Source: JBPYFK01 sp051984675 (GTDB lineage: Bacteria; Actinomycetota; Actinomycetes; Mycobacteriales; Pseudonocardiaceae). Taken from it: a stretch of DNA of 5,624 nucleotides. Below the pieces are notes generated by a model that worked only from the letters and a program-made list of their open reading frames with translations, did no database searches and had not been told where the DNA came from. The stretch lies in the NCBI GenBank assembly GCA_051984675.1, contig JBPYFK010000018.1:1-5624 (forward strand), in the 5' to 3' direction. A program made the position numbers and the translations under genes. Shown here piece after piece: positions 1 to 4,086 of this stretch (its first letter is position 1; each line of letters begins with the position of its first letter).

Positions 1-27
1 TGTGAGAACTTTCTGTACGGCTTCAAG

Positions 28-46
28 CCGGCCCGAAACGGGCCGG
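28..46. repeat. Perfect 8-bp hairpin, 3-nt loop
   Basis: CCGGCCCG (28-35) and CGGGCCGG (39-46) are exact reverse complements around an AAA loop. The all-G/C stem would be very stable as RNA. No T-run follows, so this would be an actinobacterial-style terminator at best; it could mark the end of a transcript entering from the left edge. Confidence 0.6.
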
Positions 47-63
47 ACGCGCGGGCCAGCAGC

Positions 64-108
64 GCGCGGGCCGGCCCCGTTGCTCGGTCGCGTTGGGGCC
101 GGCCGCGC
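64..108. repeat. Large GC-rich imperfect inverted repeat
   Basis: CCGGCCCC at 71-78 pairs with GGGGCCGG at 95-102. The stem extends outward through 64-70 and 103-108 with one bulged G (G68), giving about 14 pairs around a 16-nt loop. It lies just after the hairpin at 28-46, so the two may be a tandem terminator or structured leader. Its function is unknown. Confidence 0.5.
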
Positions 109-274
109 AGAACGGCTGCGGCCACGCGCGCCCACACGTTTAGGGCGAGGCGGAACAGAGTTGCTCACCGGGCGACCGACCGGCCGTGTGCGGTACTCGC
201 GATGCTCACGTTCAACGACCGGGTTCCGTCCGTGCCGGCGTGGGCGCACATTGTGCGTGGCCGCCCCTCACGCC

Positions 275-339
275 TCAAGCACCGATCGCGCTGCGGTCAG
301 GAGGTCACGCTGCTGTTGGCGATCGCGATCGGTGCTTGA
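275..339. repeat. Perfect 16-bp inverted repeat with 33-nt spacer
   Basis: TCAAGCACCGATCGCG at 275-290 is the exact reverse complement of 324-339. Sixteen matching bases at this spacing are unlikely by chance in half a kilobase. The spacer (291-323) is not self-complementary. Possible roles are a long stem-loop, a paired protein-binding site, or inverted ends of a very small relic element; no flanking target duplication was found to support the last. Confidence 0.65.
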
Positions 340-375
340 CCCGTGAGCCTCTGCGGCCACTACCCGCGCAGGCGC

Positions 376-396
376 GGGCAGGCCCATGGCCTGCCC
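376..396. repeat. 9-bp hairpin upstream of the PAS gene
   Basis: GGGCAGGCC (376-384) pairs with GGCCTGCCC (388-396) around a CAT loop. It lies about 120 bases upstream of the PAS gene start and is followed by TTCG, not a T-run. It could be a terminator shielding that gene from upstream transcription, or an operator. Confidence 0.5.
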
Positions 397-504
397 TTCG
401 AACTGGTGTGCGCCCACGCCGCCACTCGTTATGGATGACAGGACCTTGCATGCTCGAGACTGCCGTCCCTACCGCTCGGGAGTAGCGTCAGGCTTAGCCA
501 ATGC

Positions 505-509
505 GAGGA
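505..509 (+). promoter_or_regulatory. Ribosome binding site deciding the PAS gene start
   Basis: GAGGA at 505-509 lies nine bases before the ATG at 519, an ideal position. The upstream in-frame ATG at 501 has no purine-rich site in front of it and would itself overlap this motif. This favours 519 as the start. Confidence 0.6.
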
Positions 510-518
510 CGAACGATC

Positions 519-905
519 ATGGCACGCCAACCTGACTTCTCGCTCTTTACGCTTGACGCCCACGGCATGGTCACGAGCTGGAACGACTACGCGAAAGCCC
601 TGAAGGGCTACCAAGCCAGCGAGATCATCGGCCGACACTTTTCAATCTTCTACCCCAAAGATCGAATCGCCTCCGGGTTCCCGCAGGCAGAGTTGGCATG
701 GGCTGCCAAGATGGGCTACTACGCCCACGAAGGTTGGAGGGTCCGCAAGGACGGCTCCCAGTTCTGGGCCCATGTCGTCATCATGGCGCAGCGCGACGCT
801 CATGGTGTTCTCACGGGCTTCATCAAATACACGCGTGACATGACTCGGCTCCGTGCCAAGCTGCATGGACTCGAAAGTAAAGATCAACTTGGTCCTGAAT
901 CCTGA
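519..905 (+). CDS. Stand-alone PAS-domain protein
   Basis: The product has 128 residues and is almost entirely one PAS domain (about residues 6-112). Visible landmarks are the opening FSLFTLDAHG (7-16), the conserved TSWN (19-22), GYQASEIIGRHFSIFYP (30-46), EGWRVRKDGSQFWA (71-84), and the closing PAC strand GFIKYTRDMTRLR (100-112). In known proteins this PAS type usually sits at the front of a sensor histidine kinase or diguanylate cyclase and senses a small ligand or redox state. Here it stops 16 residues after the domain, with no kinase, GGDEF or DNA-binding part, and no transmembrane segment, so it should be cytosolic. It may be a single-domain sensor acting through a partner, or the surviving front of a truncated sensor kinase. 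The start at 519 rests on the GAGGA site; 501 is the alternative. The domain is recognised with high confidence; the ligand and partner are unknown. Confidence 0.88.
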   Translation: MARQPDFSLFTLDAHGMVTSWNDYAKALKGYQASEIIGRHFSIFYPKDRIASGFPQAELAWAAKMGYYAHEGWRVRKDGSQFWAHVVIMAQRDAHGVLTGFIKYTRDMTRLRAKLHGLESKDQLGPES

Positions 906-1042
906 ATCTGGACGATATCAGTAGCCAGTCAACTCACTCGAAAGCATGAGGACAAAACTCGCTTCGCGAGCACGTTGTGTAGCTGCCCCCCGGAAGGCAG
1001 CATTGAGCACAGGCCAAGCGAGCCGCCGCCGAAGACACAGCC

Positions 1043-1489
1043 ATGGTCGCGATCAGCATGAAAGTCAACGGCAACCTGTGGCATGCCGATGACGACGACG
1101 CACTGACCGAGCTTCTTGAGGCTGTCTTCGATACACCTCGGCTCGGCGGCTGGAGCGTGAGCATGATCGCGCAGCCCAAGGACGGGACCGGCACCAGATT
1201 GACCCGCGTAGCCGATAACCGGTTACGGATCGCCTCCGATCCCATTGGCGGGTGGGGCGCCCTGAACTTCCTCCAACTCACCCTCGATGGTCACACGTGG
1301 CAGGCTTGGGAAACGTTCAACCCGCATCCGTCCGAAGCAGCACCAGATCTGACGTTGGGACGCAACGGACTCGCCTTCCCGCGCAACGCCGCGCTGCCGA
1401 TCTGTTCCATCTACAAGGCGGTTGCGGAATACGCGTACACGGCGGCCCGGCCGGAAGAAGTTCTCTGGCAGAACTCAAATCTGCTGTAA
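1043..1489 (+). CDS. Imm1-like immunity protein
   Basis: The product has 148 residues, no signal peptide or membrane segment, and should be cytosolic. The C-terminal third resembles the Imm1 family (PF14430): AFPRNAALP (111-119) followed by the helix SIYKAVAEYAYTAARPEEVLW (122-142), matching the family's 'FP...lP...v..Av.Ef..tg.RP..v.W' ending. The middle has the Trp-rich beta pattern expected (GGWSVSM 35-41, GGWGALNF 69-76, HTWQAWETF 84-92). Imm1 proteins neutralise the toxin domains of polymorphic toxins, often deaminases of the SCP1.201 type, and are normally encoded directly behind the toxin. No toxin gene lies upstream here; the preceding gene is the PAS protein, 137 bases away. It may therefore be an orphan immunity gene that protects against neighbours' toxins. 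The start at 1043 has only a weak ribosome site (GAAGA at 1031-1035); ATG 1058 is an alternative. The family call rests on recalled motif pattern, not a search. Confidence 0.68.
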   Translation: MVAISMKVNGNLWHADDDDALTELLEAVFDTPRLGGWSVSMIAQPKDGTGTRLTRVADNRLRIASDPIGGWGALNFLQLTLDGHTWQAWETFNPHPSEAAPDLTLGRNGLAFPRNAALPICSIYKAVAEYAYTAARPEEVLWQNSNLL

Positions 1490-1558
1490 GCGACCAGCTT
1501 CCTCTCCACACCGACCGCCACTCAACAGCAGCATTTGTTGGAACGATCGATGGGCAAC

Positions 1559-2128
1559 TTAGCGGTCGTCTTCTTGCTCAGGTGGGCGCCAGACCTCCGC
1601 CTTGACCCGTTTCCTTTCGATCTTCTGGGTGATGCGCTCGTCTCGTGCGCTGCGCCGGTCGACCTGCTCCTGTTCACGGTCGCGCCGTTGTCGAGCTCGC
1701 TGGAGCGCGGCCTTGCTGTCGGCCAGATGTCCTTGGGCGATCGTCACGACCTCGCGGCTTCGTTCGATCGCTGCAACCACACGTTCCTCTCCTGTCGCAG
1801 TAGGCATATCGTGTTCCTGGGCCCGAACATCGACTTGCCGCTCCTGCTCATCCAGACCTTGCTGTCGCCGGTCGGTGCGACGATCCCGTTGATAGGCCTC
1901 AGCCTCGCGTTGATCAAGTAGCTGCTCGCGCCGATCGGCTTCCAGATCACGTTCGTTGGCATCTCGGTCGCGTTGGTCGGCGACATCCTCACGCTCATCA
2001 GCAGCTTGCTCCCGCTGTTCAAGCAGTTGTTGCCACTGCTCCAGCAGGCGACTGCGATTCTTGTCGGTAAGCTCTGTCGACTGATCAGTCTCACGCTGAT
2101 CATGTCCTGGTCGCTGTTCAGAGTCCAT
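1559..2128 (-). CDS. Highly charged heptad-repeat (coiled-coil) protein
   Basis: The product has 189 residues and is not a recognised named protein. Residues about 36-105 form ten consecutive heptads of the form xx[D/E]xR[D/E]x, for example AADERED, VADQRDR, DANERDL, LLDQREA. The second heptad position is usually Ala, Leu or Val, so it should be a long charged coiled coil or single alpha helix. A second helical block (about 114-175) has the pattern ERSREVVTIAQGHLADSKAA and ends in a basic tail. Proteins with such 'ADERE'-type heptads are common uncharacterised actinobacterial proteins. No signal or membrane segment is present. The start at 2128 was chosen because the heptad protein's sequence character begins there; the same frame is open to an ATG at 2308, but the extra 60 residues look non-coding. 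GGTGGG-like purines lie upstream of 2128. The gene converges on the Imm1-like gene (gap 69 bases) and diverges from the small helical gene at 2490. Confidence 0.72.
   Translation of the reverse strand: MDSEQRPGHDQRETDQSTELTDKNRSRLLEQWQQLLEQREQAADEREDVADQRDRDANERDLEADRREQLLDQREAEAYQRDRRTDRRQQGLDEQERQVDVRAQEHDMPTATGEERVVAAIERSREVVTIAQGHLADSKAALQRARQRRDREQEQVDRRSARDERITQKIERKRVKAEVWRPPEQEDDR
2079..2090. repeat. 12-bp perfect palindrome inside the heptad gene
   Basis: GACTGATCAGTC reads the same on both strands. It lies in the first 20 codons of the heptad-repeat gene, about 90 bases from a second 12-bp palindrome in that gene's upstream region. The pair could be operator sites, but the two sequences differ, so this is weak. 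Confidence 0.3.
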
Positions 2129-2489
2129 GTCGCCGACCCACCCACAGGTCGAATTCGGCTGTCGTGCCGTACGCCACCAAAGTACAATTGTACCGCCCAG
2201 CCGTGCCCAACAGCGGCTTTGACACCTCTTATGACCTCGAAGACGACCAATAATGACCTTGATGCTGCCAGTTGACGCCGAGAAGGTCGGAGCATCCTCA
2301 CTTCCCATCGACGATATCCAAAGCTGACCTCGTCAGGGCAGACTGCGGTCCGGATGTACTCCACGATCGCCTTTCGCACGGTATCCAGAGGGATAACACC
2401 CGCTGGAGTGGTTGCACGCGTGACCTTCCCGATGAAGCGGGGACTTAGTACCCGAGAGAGTTTGCCGTGCTCACGCGCATTATCGAGTC
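2129..2489. other. Divergent intergenic region, possible gene remnant
   Basis: This 361-base stretch separates the divergent heptad-repeat gene (starting at 2128, minus) and the small helical gene (2490, plus), so promoters for both should lie here; I could not identify a well-spaced -10/-35 pair. A minus-strand frame is open from 2487 leftward and gives protein-like text between about 2487 and 2300, with stretches such as LSPRFIGKVTRATTPAGVIP and VRKAIVEYIRTAVCPDEVSF. It has no ATG; the first usable start would be GTG at 2379. It may be the remnant of a gene truncated when the heptad gene was placed beside it. I do not recognise it. Confidence 0.3.
2182..2193. promoter_or_regulatory. Palindrome GTACAATTGTAC, candidate operator or -10
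   Basis: This perfect 12-bp palindrome is A/T-rich in an otherwise GC-rich region and sits 54 bases upstream of the heptad-repeat gene start. Read on either strand it contains TACAAT, which fits the actinobacterial -10 pattern TANNNT, so it could serve as a -10 for leftward transcription, an operator, or both. No matching -35 was found at 16-18 bases. Confidence 0.35.
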
Positions 2490-2837
2490 ATGGGGACCTC
2501 CGGACAAGAACCGCCTGATCGGCAACCGGCCGATCTGGATCAGCCTGAGGTGGCAATCGAGGAGCCCGCCAGCACCTCCAACCCCTCCTCCGCTTCCCTA
2601 AACGAACGCCTGCGAGCCCAACAGGAGCGCTTTGTTACGGCTGCGGCGCGACTCGCCGATATCGAGGAGGGACTAGCGCACACCTTCGAGGAGCTCAGTG
2701 TCAGCGACCCTGAAGCAGCAGCTAGGCGACGAAAGCTCGCGCACGACGCGGCGGAGGCAGCGGACAAGGCGCGCGCGATCGTACGCGAGCACCACACTGA
2801 ACCTCCAGCCTCACCTACCGATCACGACGGACGCTAA
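2490..2837 (+). CDS. Small helical hypothetical protein
   Basis: The product has 115 residues with no named family that I recognise. Residues 1-36 are a Pro/Ser/Glu-rich, probably disordered leader. Residues 37-66 (SLNERLRAQQERFVTAAARL and on) and 74-100 (PEAAARRRKLAHDAAEAADK and on) form two long amphipathic helices, likely a helical hairpin, and the last 15 residues are again Pro/Asp-rich. It is cytosolic, with no signal or membrane segment. The composition and helix-hairpin layout resemble small actinobacterial proteins that accompany heptad-repeat proteins such as the divergently encoded one at 1559-2128, which suggests but does not prove a functional pair. The ATG at 2490 has no clear ribosome site, so the true start is uncertain, but the body from about residue 37 has good codon character. 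It is the last gene before the attachment scar. Confidence 0.6.
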   Translation: MGTSGQEPPDRQPADLDQPEVAIEEPASTSNPSSASLNERLRAQQERFVTAAARLADIEEGLAHTFEELSVSDPEAAARRRKLAHDAAEAADKARAIVREHHTEPPASPTDHDGR

Positions 2838-3045
2838 ATGTCCCGGCTATGACGGCTGTGCGTACAGCAGCAAAGTCCAGCTGCACCCGACAGCTGGCTG
2901 GGCCCGTCCAAGATCGTCTCTCCTAGCGTGACATCCAAATCTGACACCAACCGACGCGAACAACGATGAACGCGACCAGCTGTGATAGAGCAGCGAAGGC
3001 GTCCCCTGACGACCATTTCCGCAGGTCGACTCATTGCGACGCGCA
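2838..3045. other. Gene-free strip next to the attachment scar
   Basis: I see no convincing gene between the small helical gene and the tRNA fragment. The strip holds the first three CAGCTG palindromes and most of the fourth. If the tRNA fragment is an attachment site, this would be the element's terminal arm, where integrase or excisionase binding sites are expected. Confidence 0.4.
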
Positions 3046-3049
3046 GCTG
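2878..3049. repeat. Cluster of four CAGCTG palindromes
   Basis: CAGCTG occurs at 2878-2883, 2891-2896, 2977-2982 and 3044-3049, and I found it nowhere else in the window. The last copy overlaps the first bases of the tRNA-derived segment. Flanking bases are not well conserved, although the last two copies share CAGCTGT. The clustering at the end of a putative integrative element makes arm-type binding sites for a recombination protein a possibility. Confidence 0.4.
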
Positions 3050-3088
3050 TTAACCGAAGGGTTACTGGTTCGAGTCCAGGCGGAGGAG
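3046..3088 (+). tRNA. Partial tRNA-Asn(GTT), 3' half only; attR-type attachment site
   Basis: The segment reads as the last part of a tRNA: anticodon loop CTGTTAA (3047-3053, anticodon GTT), 3' anticodon stem CCGAA (3054-3058), variable loop, T arm ACTGG-TTCGAGT-CCAGG (3064-3080), 3' acceptor strand CGGAGGA (3081-3087) and discriminator G (3088). CCA is not encoded. Upstream, CGCAG (3042-3046) cannot form the anticodon stem beyond its last base, and no D arm or 5' acceptor strand TCCTCCG is present. It is therefore not a functional gene. tRNA 3' halves of this kind are left at the distal end of elements that integrate into tRNA genes, the break falling at the anticodon loop. The outer T-stem pair is A-G instead of A-T, consistent with relaxed selection. 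The intact tRNA-Asn should lie outside the window, to the left. Confidence 0.8.
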
Positions 3089-3091
3089 CAA

Positions 3092-3125
3092 AACCCCAGG
3101 TCAGCGGCCTGGGGTTCGACTTTTT
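3092..3125 (+). terminator. Intrinsic terminator after the tRNA fragment
   Basis: AACCCCAGG (3092-3100) pairs perfectly with CCTGGGGTT (3108-3116) around a 7-nt loop, followed by CGAC and five T (3121-3125). It starts four bases after the tRNA end and is probably the original terminator of the host tRNA-Asn gene, retained with its 3' half. Confidence 0.8.
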
Positions 3126-3399
3126 GGGCGGGTTTATCGGCCCGTTGGTGCTGAAATGGTGCAGGATTACATCGCGTTGTGTCGGCGATCGACGCGGCAG
3201 CGGGCAGGACAGCGTCGCGTCCTTCGGGCCCTGTCCTTGTGATGTCGACCATGTCGATGTTCAGTGGTCGTGCCGCGACCTCCGTTCCCGGCCATCCGGC
3301 TCCTCCGACCTTGTTGGTGTCGTGCCCGGCTGCGGCCCCGTGATCGTCTGTGGGCTCCGTCGCCGCGCGTCGTTGGGCGTTTGAGTAGCCATCTACGGC

Positions 3400-3540
3400 G
3401 TGCGAGTCGGTGTACGTGCCCCCGACCAGGGCACGTACACCGAGGAAGACCGGGAAAAGGAGTTGCTGGCCAGCCGCAACGACGGCGTCGCTGCCACCGC
3501 CCGCATCCCGGGGAATCCCAGCCCAGCCCTCGAAGCCTGA
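3400..3540 (+). CDS. Possible small ORF or C-terminal remnant, 46 residues
   Basis: A frame starting at GTG 3400 and ending at TGA 3538 gives a charged, natural-looking sequence including GTYTEEDREKELLASRNDGV and the ending NPSPALEA. About three quarters of third positions are G or C and about 70% of first positions are purine. There is no ribosome site before GTG 3400 and a stop lies only five codons upstream, so it may be the tail of a lost gene and not an intact small gene. The antisense frame is also open. It sits 48 bases before the small gene at 3589 and could share a transcript with it. I do not recognise the family. Confidence 0.32.
   Translation: MRVGVRAPDQGTYTEEDREKELLASRNDGVAATARIPGNPSPALEA
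3407..3443. repeat. Perfect 15-bp inverted repeat, 7-nt loop
   Basis: TCGGTGTACGTGCCC (3407-3421) is the exact reverse complement of 3429-3443, around the loop CCGACCA. As RNA this would be a very stable stem. It overlaps the 5' part of the possible 46-residue ORF, so if that ORF is not real, the hairpin could be an independent terminator or operator for the genes at 3400-3829. No T-run follows. Confidence 0.65.
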
Positions 3541-3588
3541 AGGTTGGGATGTTGCGTCAAGTCTTCGCGATCACGAGAAAGGTTGATC

Positions 3589-3829
3589 ATGGCTTACAAG
3601 CCCGGCCCCTACGGCGTTCCTCAGCACATGATGTTCCCCGACATGGTCAATGCCGGGGTCCAGATCAGCGACACGGAAATCACCATCCAAAGTGCTGCCA
3701 AGCACGCCGACCAACCCGCAGGCACGGTCCTGGCGCAAACTTGCACAGGCTCAGTCGAACCTTGCGATCGCCGCCGCATTGAGGGAAATAAACGAGACTC
3801 TTAAGCAAGCCCACAAGATCCCGTACTAG
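3589..3829 (+). pseudogene. Small gene of unknown function with a one-base frameshift
   Basis: The start is well supported: AGAAAGG lies just before ATG 3589, six bases away. Frame one reads MAYKPGPYGVPQHMMFPDMV and on to LAQ (residues 41-50 are DQPAGTVLAQ), then turns into an unlikely Cys/Arg-rich tail ending at TAA 3802-3804. From the A-run at 3737-3739 the next frame (+1) reads LAQAQSNLAIAAALREINET and ends KIPY at TAG 3827-3829. Removing one A from the AAA joins the two into a smooth 79-residue protein with an amphipathic C-terminal helix. So either the gene is broken, the sequence has an error, or the ribosome shifts +1 here. No signal or membrane segment is present and I do not recognise the family. 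A hairpin terminator follows 23 bases after the distal stop, showing the transcript unit was designed to extend to 3829. Confidence 0.6.
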
Positions 3830-3851
3830 AGCTCGACTACTCGCTATCCCC

Positions 3852-3895
3852 GAGCAGCAAAGCAGAAGGCCCGCGCCACGGCGCGGGCCTTGCTC
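3852..3895. terminator. Strong hairpin terminator between convergent genes
   Basis: AAGGCCCGCGC (3866-3876) pairs perfectly with GCGCGGGCCTT (3881-3891) around CACG, with an outer GAGC/GCTC pairing at 3852-3855 and 3892-3895. No long T-run follows, as is usual for mycobacterial-type terminators. It lies after the small gene ending at 3829 and past the end of the convergent lipoprotein gene, so it may stop transcription from both sides. Confidence 0.7.
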
Positions 3896-4029
3896 ATTGG
3901 GTGAGCAACAGTCGATGGGTTCGTGAGTTCGTCCGTCGATGCCAGACGAGTCGATCGGGCCTGGACCTGAGCAGCAGTCGCCCGGCCGATGAACGGCTGG
4001 GGCACAGCTTTTGGATCTCGGCGTTATGC

Positions 4030-4086
4030 CTACCCGACGGTGTCGCGGTACCACTGCCACGCCCACGGGTCTGCCTCGGCAGCCGT
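4030..4086 (-). other. In-frame 18-codon extension after the lipoprotein stop
   Basis: Directly after the TAA of the lipoprotein gene, the same frame encodes TAAEADPWAWQWYRDTVG and then TAG. Sixteen of the 18 codons end in G or C, and the Trp-rich sequence looks like a natural protein end. This suggests the TAA arose by a single mutation from AAA, GAA or CAA, or that some readthrough occurs. It could be chance, since 18 codons is short. Confidence 0.4.

Larger units (their letters stand above)
1..518. other. Gene-free stretch rich in inverted repeats
   Basis: I see no convincing gene here. The open frames present give Arg/Pro/Ser-rich translations without a recognisable domain or a ribosome binding site. 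The stretch does hold at least four separate inverted repeats (28-46, 64-108, 275-339, 376-396), listed individually. None is followed by a T-run, so they are not classical intrinsic terminators, although actinobacterial terminators often lack one. The last bases before the PAS gene include TAGCGT at 483-488, which fits the loose actinobacterial -10 pattern TANNNT, but no good -35 is visible at the right distance. The region may be regulatory or the decayed tail of an upstream gene. Confidence 0.5.
3126..3570 (-). other. Long minus-strand open frame without a start codon; possible gene remnant
   Basis: No annotated-quality gene lies between the terminator and 3400. On the minus strand, one frame is free of stops from 3570 down past 3126 (about 150 codons; an in-frame TGA lies just upstream at 3573-3571). 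It gives protein-like text such as VGGAGWPGTEVAARPLNIDM and VDITRTGPEGRDAVLPAAAS. A hand count of about 80 codons gives roughly 70% purine at position 1 and 70% G/C at position 3, as expected for coding DNA. However, the frame has only one ATG (3252), no GTG start that I could find, and runs on through the tRNA terminator, so it cannot be an intact gene. Over 3400-3540 it competes with a plus-strand reading. It is either a 5'- and 3'-truncated remnant or the antisense shadow of GC-rich DNA. Confidence 0.25.

Noticed and set aside
202..339. 45-codon plus-strand frame starting MLTFNDRVPS
   Set aside because: Third positions are G/C-rich and the text is fairly natural, but there is no ribosome site, no recognisable family, and it is mostly built over the 16-bp inverted repeat. 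Not enough to call.
2..346. Open frame of 114 codons at the left edge, plus strand
   Set aside because: Arg/Ser/Pro-rich translation with no domain and no ribosome site, spanning several hairpins; typical of a spurious frame in GC-rich DNA.
501..518. Upstream ATG of the PAS gene
   Set aside because: No ribosome site before it, and it overlaps the GAGGA site serving ATG 519.
1744..2127. Other open frames across the heptad gene, on both strands
   Set aside because: They are shadows: the repetitive GA/CG-rich heptad codons suppress stops in other frames.
2129..2308. 60-residue N-terminal extension of the heptad protein to ATG 2308
   Set aside because: The added residues lack the charged heptad character, and the palindrome and likely promoter lie within it.
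3242..3343. 33-codon plus-strand frame starting MSTMSMFSGR
   Set aside because: Short, no ribosome site, no recognisable features; not distinguishable from chance.
3034..3384. 116-codon plus-strand frame across the tRNA fragment and terminator
   Set aside because: It runs through a tRNA fragment and an intrinsic terminator and has an unnatural Cys/Arg/Ser-rich composition.
3264..3782. 172-codon plus-strand frame
   Set aside because: Extremely Arg/Pro/His-rich translation overlapping the better-supported gene at 3589; spurious.
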